This document shows, in pieces, positions 11,783 to 24,078 of a stretch of 64,000 nt of DNA. How positions within the stretch are numbered: position 1 is the first letter of the stretch; each line of letters opens with the position of its first letter. The notes beneath the pieces were generated by a model that searched no databases, was not told the origin of the DNA, and was given only the letters and a program-made list of their open reading frames with translations. The DNA is from Oscheius tipulae (taxonomy: Eukaryota > Nematoda > Chromadorea > Rhabditida > Rhabditidae): contig JASJZH010000002.1 in the NCBI GenBank assembly GCA_037178975.1, forward strand, positions 5,084,001-5,148,000. Direction: 5' to 3'. The position numbers and the translations under genes are program-made.

Positions 11783-12510
11783 GTTGACCAAGCTGGAAAA
11801 CAGCGATTTAGGGAATTGTTTGTATTAAAAAAAAGATAAAGGCAAAGATAACGTCGGAAACGATGTATTCGAGCAGAAACGCAGAGAATATCAAAATGGA
11901 CGTATTATACTTTGCCTAATACAAAGAAACAAATTCGAGACGTAAATTTTGAGCGAAAACAACGAGGAATAGCGTAAAAAGAGACGAAACGAAAGAGAAA
12001 AGAATCAGAAACGGCAAATTGCCGAAAGTTCTCGGGCTGGTCGCTGTTCGGCAGCCCGCCTTCAGAGCGGCTGCTCGCTGTTCGGCAGCCCATCATGATC
12101 GTTGCGAGACCGGGTCCCGCAACGAACTGGGCCTTGTTTGGCGCGATTGCCGGTCGTTCTAAAACCCGGTCTAGTCGTTATTTGTGACGTCATTTGGTGC
12201 AGCTGATTCACGAGACCGATCGACTTTAGCCAGTTTCGACACTCCTCAAGCAATATTTCTACTCATTGTCTGACTCAGCCCCTAGCATTTAGCACTTTTG
12301 AGGGTTTAGAACTCACAGATTCAGTTCCTAACTGCTCCGAAACATTTTGAACACACTGATGTTGTTGTTTTCTGTTTAGAAGTAGCTTTTCTCACCAAAA
12401 GCAAAGTTATTTTCGAACGAAGCAATTCAATTCCCAAAGATTCCATGTATTTCTCGCCTTCTCTCTCTTCTTGTCTCTTCCAAGCTAATCACTCACGTTT
12501 CAGAAGCAGA
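11783..12510. promoter_or_regulatory. Divergent intergenic region BTF3 / CHMP4 with a repeated GC-rich motif
   Basis: This 0.73 kb interval separates two housekeeping genes transcribed away from each other, so it should hold both promoters. It contains a 17-bp direct repeat (tcgctgttcggcagccc) at 12041-12057 and 12075-12091, 34 bp apart, followed by a short palindrome at about 12101-12123 (gttgcg...cgcaac). No TATA-like element stands out. Just before CHMP4 is an acceptor-like cacgtttcag. Confidence 0.5.
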
Positions 12511-13351
12511 ATGAGCCTGTTTGGCAAAATTTTCGGAGGTAAAAAGGTCGAAACACCGACCACACAAGACGCCATTCAGAAACTTAGAGACCAGGAAGAT
12601 CTACTTTTGAAAAAACAGGATTACCTCGAGAAAAAAGTCGGCGAGGTTAGTTACCCATTTCTGTCCTTGAAAAAGTCCCCTTTTCTTCAGGAACTCGGCC
12701 TGGCCAAGCAGTATGGAACTAAAAACAAACGGATGGCTCTTCAAGCATTGACGAGGAAGAAGCAGCACGAGAAACAGCTCCAACATATTGACGGCGTGCT
12801 TCAGACTATCGAATTCCAGGTGAGCCAACCTTTTTGATCGTTCTAATCGTGGTATTACAGAGAAATGCACTTGAGAATGCTTCCATGAACGCCGAAGTTC
12901 TTAACGCCATGGGCAGTGCCAGCAAAGCCTTGAAATCAGCTCACAATAATATGGATGTCGATAAGGTAGAATCTTTTTACTTTCTATTCACAGTTCTTTA
13001 CCAGGTTCACGAGTTGATGGACGACATAGCCGAGCAGCAGGATGTTGCCAAGGAAATCTCCGATGCTATTTCAAACCCCGTCGCCTTCGATCGAGGTCTC
13101 GACGAATCGGAACTTATGGCTGAATTGGAGGCTCTCGAACAGGAGGAACTCGATAAGCAGCTGCTCAACGTCGGTCCGACTCCCGTCGTCGGTCTTCCCG
13201 AAGTGCCATCTCACGAGCTTCCCGCGACTTCTCGAGCCACGCCTGCTGCGGCCAAAGTCGATCATGACAAGGTAACTTCTATCTTTATTCTCTTACACAA
13301 TCTCTTCTTTTCAAGGATCTCGAAGACCTGGAAATGTGGGCCAACGCGTAA
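12511..13351 (+). CDS. CHMP4: Charged multivesicular body protein 4 (ESCRT-III, Snf7 family)
   Basis: Five exons. The start follows an acceptor-like cgtttcag and the stop is TAA at 13349-13351; the product is about 220 residues, as expected. The N-terminus MSLFGKIFGGKK is the amphipathic membrane-inserting segment. Core helices follow: TTQDAIQKLRDQEDLLLKKQ, YGTKNKRMALQALTRKKQHE, KQLQHIDGVLQTIEFQ and HELMDDIAEQQDVAKEISDA. The C-terminal part contains FDRGLDESELMAELEALEQE and ends DLEDLEMWANA, the acidic/MIM-type region. CHMP4 polymerises into the membrane-severing filament in multivesicular-body formation, cytokinesis and membrane repair. The last intron (13272-13315) ends in AAG rather than CAG. 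Confidence 0.92.
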
Positions 13352-13905
13352 GAAACTGCTTCTCAATAAAACTCTTTTTTTTTAACCGAATTCGTCTCTT
13401 CCAAACATACAAACTGTAACTAGTTCCCAGTAAAAACTCACCAAATTTCTTTTCTACTTGGTGAGAGTGTTCACTCCCTCTCCTTCCCCCTTTCAACGTG
13501 TACCAGACTAGAATTATCTATATGTACAGTGCGGTCGAGAATGCTTCCGTGTAAATGAATTGTACCGTCCTCATGTACACGTGACTCTCAAACACTGAGT
13601 CAGCTTCCTCGATCGATTTCTGATAAGGTGTTTGTCCCACTTCCTTTCGGGTCCCTCTAGCTTTTCTCATAATCGCCTTATTGAGGTCAAGTTGGACTCC
13701 TGGGAGGAAGATTGACCTCACTTTCGACTTTTTTTAAACCGGCCTTTCTTTAGCGTCCAGGCGTGTTGAGCAAACAGTTTTCTCCCAGTTTAGGACCGGA
13801 ATTTGATCCAGAAAGAATGGAAGGAACAAGGGGAAGCATATTCATTAGTCAAGCAAGCGTATTGTATTCATAGGTCAAGCAGTCTGCCAAGGTGATATCC
13901 AGTGA

Positions 13906-16607
13906 TCACAGCGTCGGAATCGACTTCAACGTGTGGATACTGTTGCTCTTGATGGTACATCTTCCAGGGCTCTTTTCCACATCAATGGTGGAAAACTCCT
14001 TGAGCCAGTCGACGTCCTTATGCATCGACATCATCTTCTGAACCTTGGCAATGTCGCGAACGGAGGCCTCAAAGGTGTATTGTGTGAAGTCTTGCGCTTT
14101 GCCACATCTGGAAAACAAAGGGGATTGAAAGGTCAACGAGCAGTAGTTGGGAGACCACGCGAATGACTCACCGACGACATGGAGGCACTTCGCGTAGGAA
14201 GATGGGAGACTCTACTCCGACTTGAACACAGCGGTAGCTGATTCGCTGCGTCATGGAGGCCATTGGACGACCTGGAAAGACTGTTTTGAGTTCTGTACTG
14301 TAGATTTTGTTTTGTTTTGGGCATCCGAAGCAGGTCTCACAAAATGTCGTACAGTATCTTTCACCGACCAGGCTACCAAAATAAAATTTAAATTTGTCTT
14401 TCTCTCCAAGAATCAAGCCAAAGTTTAAAAACAAGAGTGACAGAATGAATGCTCCCTATGTCTACGTCTCCATTTCTTACCTGTAAGTTCAGTAGTACAA
14501 TGTTCACAAGTTTGAGCTTCCTCCATCCTCAGAGGCTCTTTCCTCGGCAGTACAAGCGTTCCCATCTCATTTCCCTTGATGCCCATGATGCTCTGAAATT
14601 GCTGGATTAGATCTGGAAAAGAAAAGAGTCACAGAGAGTAGGCTCCGGCTGCCTTATATACCCTGACGTCAACGCAGCACATAAGGAAGAGGGTCCCAGC
14701 TGGATACTCCCGACTAAAAAAACCAATTGAGTCGAACTATCATGACTCTCCCGGGATGGATTTCGATTGTGAACTCTGATTTGTAGAGAGAAAAAAAATG
14801 GGAGCACGTGAATTCTGCGGGTGACAAACGAACGGAAACTGAGGAAAAAGGTGCAAATTGGATGGCCTGGAACAATGAGGAGGAGCGAACTCGCGCATTG
14901 ATGATGTGTTTGGAAAAGGGGAGCAGAGCTAGGTCTTTCAAAGGCCAGAGAGCATGAACTATGAGGGTTGGAGAGAGCAAGCAAGCAGCAGCGGGTCAGC
15001 TGGGAATGACTAATTCTTTCCCTTTGGAGGCATGATATTCTGGACTACAAGTCTCTTTGCTAACCGATAGCAGCTTGTGTTGGGAAGAACAAAGAAAGCG
15101 TTCGTAAGTTCAATCCCAGGTAGTAGTACATGACGGTGGTCCATCCTGGCATGTCTCGCCGGCCTAGCCTGTACAGCGGAGCCCGTAGCTTGCCGCCCTG
15201 ATCATTCAACGCGCCCATCTTCACTCCAAAAACTCCCCATGACTCCAGATGTGGTCGGTTAGGTGAAATGCCTTGAATACCGAAAGAACAGTGTCTTTTT
15301 TCAGTAGTACAGATTTTGTACAGGAGAGCTACTGTTACTTGAGACTGTAAGTACTCAGACTGAAGAAGGGAAGGGGTTAACCTTACATACTACAGTATCC
15401 TAATGAGAACAACCAGACCAGCTAGTAAAAAGAAGAACTCTCATTAGGTCTGGAACGTGAGGAAACATAGTTTATGACAAGATTGTTTCCAACGAAAGGC
15501 GGAAGTAGTTAGGGTGGCATGTGGTTAACTCGACCCACACACTGACTGATCCTTCCAGAAGGGAAACATCAGTCACAGGGTGAGGAATTCCATCCTAATG
15601 GACTAGGAATGTTCTGGACACGTGTTTACAATCTCTCAAAAACAGAAAGAGTATTGAGGTTATTCTGGGTGTAATAAAGGGGGCCCATTCAGTGGAATAT
15701 GACTGCTGAGGTCGAAAACAAAGAGAGACGAGGCACATAAAAAGAACTCACCTTGAAACGACCCCAGCTCTTGCCCATGCTCTTTCGAAACTCTGACATC
15801 CGTCGGTTCGGGTCGTGGTTCTCTCTGAAAGGCGAGAATATGTAGATTCCTGGCACTTATGAGACAATATCCCAAACCATTGGTATCTATGTCACTGTAC
15901 CACTCTCCACTACTTTTGCGAAGAATTTAGATCTTCAGCTACCTGGAGCTCTTCATGGAGGATACTTTTGGCCTGATCACTAGCTTTGGTCCTCTAGCAG
16001 TGAGTCAGCTAGTGCCTAGTCTTTTCTTAGCAGTTCGAGACCTTGTTTTTTAATCCAATTGGTAGTTTATGGTTTGCTTATGAAAAGATTAGGAACTTCC
16101 AAACTGGAGTCGGCTGTTCCCGTACTACAAGATCAGACAACAAGCGCAAGTTTTCGTAATTGCGAAGTCGTGAGACCTGTAATCTATGTCTTCGGGCAGT
16201 TCTCCTACTCTCCTACAAACACTACTTTGTTCAATACTGAAAGTGTCGGATACAACCCATTTGATGGCCAATCCACTGCAAAAGCTCTGTTCTAAATTTG
16301 GCTACATGCATTTTATGATCCAGTGAATAGCTGTTATTCATATTTTCGTCACCATTGGTCTCCCTATTTTGCATCTCCAATGAATTAAGTTAGCTGTTTC
16401 GCAAAGAACATTCTCTGCACGAGTCCAATTGGCTTTCCGACCTTACCGGAAGCTCAAATTGTCGCACGTTCCCAAGAAACCTTTGCTCGGGTTGACAAAG
16501 AGAGGACCCGAAGACTTCCTACTATTGACGTTTGGGGGAGGAAGGAGAGGTCAAAGACTAGAACTTACTCTTGTATCCATTGCTGACCGGATCTGCTCGT
16601 TTGAAGA
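13906..16607 (-). CDS. Unknown protein with paired cysteines, widely spaced exons (5' end unresolved)
   Basis: Exons that join in frame on the minus strand: 16569-16607, 15752-15824, 14481-14612, 14172-14271 and 13906-14107 (stop TGA). The reading is FKRADPVSNGYK, REPRPEPTDVRVSKEHGQEL, DLIQQFQSIMGIKGNEMGTL, EEAQTCEHCTTELTGRPMAS, YRCVQVGVESPIFLREVPPC then RRCGKAQDFTQYTFEAS, and a tail SIHTLKSIPTL. The CxxC...C...CxxC spacing could bind zinc or form disulphides. An internal start (ATG at 14586 after gcaatttcag) could give a shorter form. A further upstream exon near 17.05 kb (HTIECRCP) is possible but its junction is weak. Introns of about 0.7-1.1 kb are long for this window. I do not recognise the family. 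Confidence 0.45.
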
Positions 16608-18228
16608 CTAAACCGACGACAGGCTAATGGATGACTTTTGCTGGCTGAAAACAGATAATTAGAGAATTGGGATTGTTTTTTATTTTTACGGGAGATAAAT
16701 GAAAGTTCAGCTACTTCAAATACTTCGTATAATTTTGTCAATCATACTGCAAAGATTTGGATTTGATTGTCCAAGTCAAAACGGCATGGTTATTTGTAAT
16801 TTGGATACGGGCAGAGACTACTGGAACGTGCTTGGAACGGAGTCGCGCCTGTTTTGTAAGACATTCTGTCTGTCCTGTTGATCTGTCAGGGCTGTCTACC
16901 AATTAGGATAAGACCTAGCTTTTCTTTTGTGAGATTCAAGATGCCGCTGTGTTAGGAAAAGCCAAGGAATTGCGAATATCGAACGAGTGGATGATTCATC
17001 ACAAAAATGCAAAAGACTAGAAAGACCGACATTATTCTTAGCTTACTTGGGCAGCGGCATTCGATGGTATGTTTGGAACAAAATGAGTTGGAAACTAGTC
17101 TTTCAAGTACGGTCTTCTATTGTCACAGATACTCTGTAAGAAAAATTATAGACTCACCGGGTTGACTGTACTTTTTGAAGAGTGCCGGAGAGCCTCCCAT
17201 GACGCGTTCTCTCCTTCAAATCAGTGCCTACAATTGAAGAGTTTCACAATTGGTTTTGGACGTCCAAAAAGAGAGAGTCTTTGTGTGTGTGGAGACACAC
17301 AATAACTAATCGTCAGTTCGGAAAACACACGAGGACAAAGCCTCGGAACAGCCCCAGAAGGAGATAAGATGAGACCTCAAAACAAAAGGCTCTCGAGGCC
17401 ATGAATGATGAGTCTACATTCGTAAATGTTTGTTCGTCGTTCAATTCATCGTCTACGGTAGTTTTTGGGCTGAGGGATCTCACGAGACTGAAGTGTATGC
17501 AAAGTCCTAATGAGGCGCCTCGAAATTGTTTTCGAGATTCTATACAAAATCACATGGTCACAACCAAAGAATCAACTTTGCGGCCTTTGTTCAATGAATT
17601 TCGTCTTCTTATCCTCTCTCGAGGGACTAATCGCAGGGGTGGGAGAGAGAAACAATGCTTTTGGGTCACTCTCTCTGACAAAAGGTTGAAGTAGTCAATT
17701 GAGGCTATTTAGAGAGAGTTTATCGACCACATATTACTTTGGAGAGTCCATACATTAGTGAGCAACTCTTCGACAAAAGGCCTTACAAGTTGTAACTTGT
17801 CTTGGAAAGAAAACACCTGTCAAACTCTCAGTTGAGAGTCAATTTAGGTGATGTGCTTCAAACTGGAAGCTTCTAATGACAGATTCGTCGAGCTGATTCC
17901 ATTTAGGGTCCCCATATCACATCTCTGATCCTATTGGACCTATATAGAAGGTTCTTCTTTCGATATGACTCTGCTCTGAAAACCGGTAGAACATGAGGAG
18001 AACAACGAATACGAAACAAAAAAATCGAAGAGACTGAAAAAGTACAGCCGAGGCAAAGATCCCACGATGGCTCTGGTCTAGTTGTGATTCAATAGGCTCA
18101 TAGACTTGAGATAACGACCCCTTAGGCCGTCTTCCCTAAGGTCGTTTGAAACATCGAGACAAGCAGCAGCTTTATGAGGGCGATTTATATACACAAGGCA
18201 AAGAACCCGTAATAGCACAACAAAGGAA
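16608..18228. other. Non-coding stretch, nothing firmly recognised
   Basis: This lies upstream of the last exon I can join to the gene at 13.9-16.6 kb and downstream of the small membrane-protein gene. It may contain more 5' exons of the former. No RNA gene or repeat was recognised. Confidence 0.4.
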
Positions 18229-18745
18229 TTACTCAATATGCTGGTGGTCATTTTGTCTACTCCTCCTTATGAACTCTTCATACTTTGTCTTTGCTTTTCT
18301 CATCGCGTAGAGGGTCCCGAAGTAGGCTAGAGCCATGAGAACAAGTGTTATGGAGAACAGAACAGCACAGATTTGAGCGTCTGAATCAGGAGAATATGTA
18401 AGAAAAGTTAAGGTAAGGTACCATTTTCGTAGTCGAAGTAGTATTGGAGAACCATGGCTGGAGAAGCGTGAACTGATTGGGAGAGTGACTTCACTTGTGC
18501 AGCGATGTAAAAACGAAATCGATGTTTGTGCTTTCAGTTACAGAAGCTGGAACACTTCGGAATGTTCTGGAAACAAACTGGTCGATACTGGACGGACTGT
18601 TACCGATCTCCTACCTGCCAGTTCCAGTGTCACACTCGCCTACTCGTCTTGAGCTCCCCCCAGACTCCCAATATTGATACGTGACGAGAACAACATCGAG
18701 ATTTGAATGCAAAGACAGAAAGGATAGAACTTTATATAACCACAT
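18229..18745 (-). CDS. Small single-pass membrane protein, unknown
   Basis: Three exons in frame with introns of 48 bp (18567-18614) and 37 bp (18458-18494). The ATG at 18745-18743 immediately follows an acceptor-like ttctccttcctag, the arrangement expected of a trans-spliced start. The N-terminus MWLYKVLSFLSLHS may be a weak signal peptide. The middle includes VVLVTYQYWESGGSSRRVGE. Near the C-terminus a clear membrane helix (CAVLFSITLVLMALAYFGTL) is followed by a basic cytoplasmic tail, YAMRKAKTKYEEFIRRSRQN, ending DHQHIE and TAA at 18231-18229. An alternative intron (41 bp) just before the membrane segment is possible but would break the frame. No family was recognised. It lies about 290 bp downstream of the zinc-finger/BTB gene on the same strand. 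Confidence 0.55.
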
Positions 18746-19033
18746 CTAGGAAGGAGAATAACTAGATCACACGGTCTAAAATATGATATGAAGCGGGCAA
18801 GGGGACCGAGATTCAAATCGGGAGATCATCAAGGGTTCAAAACGAGCCTGAATCTTCCAAAGGCTTTTCTCTTTCTTTGGACCCTGTAAAGCTCTTTGCT
18901 TGAGGGCTAGCCGCATTCTTTGGAGAGGAGAGAGAGTCTTTTCAGGAGGAGGAGGGGTAGCTAACAATTAGTCGTATAATAACATGAGAATCAACAGGAA
19001 AAGCGGGAGAATGAGGTAAGAATAGGGTAACAA

Positions 19034-22000
19034 TTAGAGGAACGTGCCCCACTTCTCGAGCAGTTCTGCCTTCAGTTCAGAACTCATCATCTGGTAGTCG
19101 CGGTCCGAGTTCAAGGCGCTGAAAATGCTTTTCTATGGAGGAGAAAAGGGGAAAACGAACCGAAAGACTTCAATAGATATGGAAGAAAAGAGGCGAATCT
19201 TGACTGCCAGGAGCTTGTGCTGGTCAGCCAGTCGGATGGCGTGCATCAGGGACAACTTCGAGAGCTGGAAATATGGATTTTACTGTAATTTGGGGTCTTG
19301 AGACGAATTATACGAGTGTCAGGGTCAAAATATGTCTGCCTACCTCGTCACAGATGAATTTGGCACAAGTGTCGGTGACTTGGACGAACTTGTACTGTTC
19401 AGCCAGTGCCAAAACCGAGTCCACATTGGCTCTGGTCAGATTGACAGGGTCGTTGTAGACATCCAGAAGGTTCTGGAAGTCCATTGGATCTCCTTCCAGA
19501 CGCAGTTCTCCCTTGGCCGGATCGTGGATTTGGAAGAGAGATGTGAAGGCTGTCGAGGCTTTGGTCAAAGCTGATCGTGGAAGAACAAAGCGGCAGGATC
19601 CAATGAGAATGGAAATCTCGTCTCCCTGAAGAACCGGGGCAGGTTCCTCCGGTGGCATGATCTTTGTTGGACAACTCTCTCGTCGATGACGTTCCAGGTT
19701 CCATTCCGAGGAATAGAACTTTCCACAATCTTGACACTGATGACGGATCTGTTTCGGATCAGTCGAGAAGGCTGGACTCGAGCTACTGCCACCAGACAGA
19801 GCACGTTTTCTGGTATAAGGAAGAGTTCCAAGTGGAGGAGGGTCTGATTCCATTAGTATGCCTGGGGATGTTGATCGATCCAGTCTGAAAATGAAATTGT
19901 TAGTGTCTAGTATCAGTAACGAACCTCTGACAAGTGGTGCTATCCGGCATTTCTTCCTGTTTATACCAAGCATCCTCATCGAGGTCTCTCGCAGCCGAAC
20001 TCGGTCCATGTCCAAGCATTGGATCTAGTGGAAGACCGTCGTCATGAGAGAAGAAACTGCTAGGGACATCCACATCGAAGCGTCTTGACTTGAACAGAGG
20101 GCTATGACCAGCTGATCGAGTTCCTCCATAAGGAATCTCCACTGAAAGAGCTAAAAACCGTTCCTATTCATTGTGTTTAAAACTCTTACGTCTCGAACTC
20201 ATCCACGAGGCCAGAGAAGGCAATGGACCACTAGACGAAACGATTCCAGGCGAGCTGTGATGTGAATTGCTTCCAAATTCCTTGTCCTCGTTGAAGGTCG
20301 AGTCCGCTTCTGCCAGTTCTGGTCGACTCTTCTTCTCATCTAGTTCGCCCATTTCCGAGCTGTGTCTCTTCACTCCGATCTCTTTGTTCGGATCCTCGAA
20401 GTCATGCTGCCAGTTTTGAGCGTCCTGTAAATTGTGATTGAAGGAGACTTGAGGAGCAAAGAGTGTGCAGTTTCCATAACTACCTACACATCGAGCAGTA
20501 TAATAGGATCCATTATGGGCACAGCTACTACTTTTCATGGAGAGGAAATTTCATAACTACTATCAGGTTCAGAGACTACTAAAATTCGAACTAATTTTTC
20601 CCTCTGTCTCTGTTCAATTATTTGTCTCATATACTTACTTGGCTGAAACCCTTGTCCATGACCGTAGAAGAGAGTGCGATCGTCTCTGTCTTGAACTCAG
20701 CCTTCGGATCAACTCTCGGTGGTAAAAGGATTCTGGGAAGAGAGGGTGAAAGCTGTGAAGTCTCTCCAATGTGAGCATGTGGACAGGGAGCCGGTCCTGG
20801 CCAGCGACTAATGTCCTCAGAAGTTATCTTGTGTACTGCCATTCTGTGTCTCTTTACATTTTTCCTGCACGAATACGTCTTTTTGCATTCAGGACATTGG
20901 AATTCGGCCGTCTGTGTAGTCGGAGCCTTGCTTGCCAGTCCTTGTTGACGACTATCTTGTACGAGTACGGGAACTCCGGTCACGCGATCTCTGCAATTGT
21001 CATAATTACTATACGAAAGTTTTCTCCGAATACCCGCTCAAAGGTTGCGTAGTAATAATGCTCTCCAAAGGTGGAATTTCCGTAGAGTCCGACTTGATCA
21101 CGGTCACATGAGTAGGTCGAGAGTGGTCAAGTCTCATTGGATGAGTTGGAGGAGGCATTGACTTCTCGACCTGAGACGGTCGTCGGATCTGGACAATCTG
21201 ATTGTGAGCCGGAGCATTTGGAAGGGGTGTATTCTGAATGAGAACAGCTCCTTGTGGTTCGTCTATTGGCTCAGACAACTTCTGCTGAACGTGCTTGGCT
21301 CGAAGATGCTCTCCTACCGTAACCTGAAAAAACGCACTATGAGCTCGTTACAATTCCTACACCCACATAAGGCTGAGGCTTCTGGTTCGTCCTGGGTGAG
21401 GTCACAATATACGCTGTGTACTGTTGTTGGGGTCTTGGTGGTGGGACCATAGGCGGTGGAGGAGTTTCAGATCCCTGTTGAGCAGCCCTCGCCTGCATCC
21501 TTACATGTTCACTGGCTGCCACAGCTGCCGCATAGCTTCTGTCGATGATATTGCGATCTTTGGCTGGAAGCTCTGGAAGACTGCTTGTGAAGTTTGGAGG
21601 CGGAGGAGGAGCAGGTGGTGGCTGTGGAGCTTCACCCCTAAATTAGGGCTTGATTATTGTAAGGGAGTTACAAACTTGGTTAAAGCCATTTTACAAGTAG
21701 CCCGATGTCTCTTGAGGTTGCTGGCAGAACACAGTTGGCGGTTACAGTCAGCACAGGTATTCGCGGCCAGGATCTGTTTCTGTGGTCTGAAATGAAACTA
21801 TCAGCTAGGACGAAAAAGGAAAATGAGACTAACACATCACAACACCAACCGATCATCATCATTCTGTGTGCTGTCCGCAGGAACTCGTCTGGGAAGGAGG
21901 AGTCGCAAGCATTCGTAATCTTGTCGAGCCGGAGAGTTGCCACCGGACGAGGAAGAGGTCGAGTCTTCCGTATAGTTCGGGGTTTTGACACGCCGTGCGG

Positions 22001-24078
22001 AGGAGCGTTGCTTGATAGGAACGAGACTGGAAGTACTATCACGACACTGTTAGCATGCTCTGACTACAGATTCACTCACTCGACTCCATCCTGTGGGGGC
22101 CCAAACTCGGTAATGTACTGTTTACACGTTGTGTGATGACGTTTGAGGCTTCTTAACGAACAGACCGTCTTTTTGCAGGCATCACACCTAAAAGCACCAA
22201 AGTTTATGCTATCCTCCCCTAGAGCGGTGTTTCTCATCGGAAGGAGCAGAATAGTTGTTTCAGTCTTTCAGCCCAGAGAATCAACTATAATTTAGCAGAA
22301 ACGTACCCACAAATTGAATTCAAAGTCAGAGAGGCTGCTGCTACTAGTGGTCTTACGGCACCGGTCAGATTACACAACAAAGACGGATGACATAAAGCCA
22401 GGCGAGAACAAAAGTACGTTTTTAGACTCACATGAATGATTCGGAGCCTCCTTTTCCCGTCGACGAGTTGGAACAGTGAGAGGCACTGCTCGAGTGAGTG
22501 TGTGAGTCGTCCGTGTCCAAGCTGAGCGGAAGCATACTGGAAAATAGTTAGATGAATTGGGTAAATACACAGTAACGAGGTAATAAAAGTCTGATTCATC
22601 ATTCGAAAAGTAGTTTTGTAACTTCCCAAAACTTCTGTCTGTCCCATCTCAAAACAATCGAGTTCAAAGCAGAGTTTTGATCACAGACCCTTCTTTCCGG
22701 CTGTTTATCTTCCCACTGACGAACTTTTTTCTTCCCGATGGGAATCTTACACATCGTTTCACGTGCCTACTTTGAAGAAGAAACGAAGTTGTTTGAACAA
22801 GTAAGGGGGAAAGAGAGAGCGTCAATAACTCTCGAGACATGACAAACTTGGTAATTGCGGAGAAGATGGTGCACTTTGAGAGAGACAAAAGATAAATGGC
22901 AACAAAAGAGAACAACTCACTTTCCCATGTCGATTGATCCCATAGCCGATGGAGAGTACGAATTGTTGGGCGAGCACCAGCCCGAACTCTGAACATTTGG
23001 ATTTTCCCAATTGGTCGAGACTTTTGAACCTCGGAGGAGAAGGAAGAGTGAGGAAGAGAATGAGCTCCAATTCCTGGGAGAGAGTCGCTGTCCTCACTCA
23101 TTGGATCCTTCTCATTCCACTGGTCTGGCCAGGACTGTGACCTGTCGACCCATTCGCCAACTTTTCGACAGCAAGAAGTCTGACGATGTCTCTGAATCAT
23201 TGGGTATTACATTAAGTTTTTTTTTACCTGGAGGTTACGATGACTGGTCATAGTCTTTCCACAATCAGAACACGAAAAGTTGATACGGCTGACTGGGGTC
23301 ACTATTCCACATCTGCAGAAAAAGAATGTCTTTTAGGTTTGCGAACAGCTGCTGGCCGTCGTCCAAGGTCAGTTGTCGACGATAAACTTTTGAGCGCGTG
23401 AACAACAAACCTTTGCTGTGCCTCTTGAGCCAATTTCTGCTGTTTCGTGGCCGACAGAATCTGCGAGACATTTCTGGCTACCTCGTCCTCGACCGTCTTC
23501 GGATCCATCGGTTCTTTCTTCTGTGAACTTCGACTCCCGCTGTGACGTATTCGTGGCGGTTTTATCCTAAAAGGTAAAAGCCAATCTTACAGTAAGGGAG
23601 CGATAACTAACATCCTAGCTGGTGCAAATTGTGAACTCGTATTGGGATCGACAGTCTTGACCGGATATGTGGGCACGGCCGTCCTCACGGGGGGATGGGT
23701 TGTGTGATGATCAAATCGAGATCCGGGTGCTGAAAAAGACCATGATGGTTGAATTTTTTTACTCTCGGCACCCTTCTTTCAATAAATACACTTACGAGGT
23801 AGTGGTTGTCCCTGTTGATGAGAAGCATAATGAGATCGTTGTTGGACCGGCTGTTCATACCCATTGTCGGCTTCGAATCTGCTCTCCATTTGACTTGTAC
23901 CACCAAATTCGTCGAAAGAGCCTCCATCGCCGAAACTTCTCGGGTCGAGGTAGTTATCTGCCATGGAATGTCTCATCTCCAGACTCATCACATCATGCAT
24001 GGCCGCTGGTTCCATCAGCGACGAGCTGAGCGAGCCGTACTCGTCATTGGAAGATCTTCTGGAAGAGACCTCTTCCAT
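19034..24078 (-). CDS. Multi-zinc-finger protein with C-terminal BTB domain
   Basis: Many exons. The start ATG at 24078 (MEEVSSRRSSNDEYGSLSSS) follows tttttgcag at about 24117; the stop is TAA at 19036-19034. Five zinc fingers are spread through a low-complexity protein: FSCSDCGKTMTSHRNLQRHR (23.2-23.3 kb), CDACKKTVCSLRSLKRHHTT (22.1 kb), CADCNRQLCSASNLKRHRAT (21.7 kb), CPECKKTYSCRKNVKRHRMA (20.9 kb) and CQDCGKFYSSEWNLERHRRE (19.7 kb). Four of the five end in Cys instead of the last His (C2HC form). After the last finger comes a BTB fold (DEISILIGSCRFVLPRSALT through NLLDVYNDPVNLTRANVDS) and then helices such as KLSLMHAIRLADQHKLLAVK, as in nematode BTB proteins. Probably a nuclear DNA-binding regulator; the target is unknown. 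Fingers before BTB is the reverse of the usual ZBTB order. Confidence 0.72.

Noticed and set aside
14280-14375. Cryptic cysteine-rich exon (YCTTFCETCFGCPKQ) in the unknown gene at 13.9-16.6 kb
   Set aside because: The flanking exons join in frame without it, and including it in its best frame requires a mismatched phase.
18776-18967. 63-codon minus frame ending CPLHIIF after the zinc-finger/BTB stop
   Set aside because: The BTB protein already ends at 19034 after a well-joined exon; this frame has no acceptor or homology and is probably 3' untranslated or spacer.
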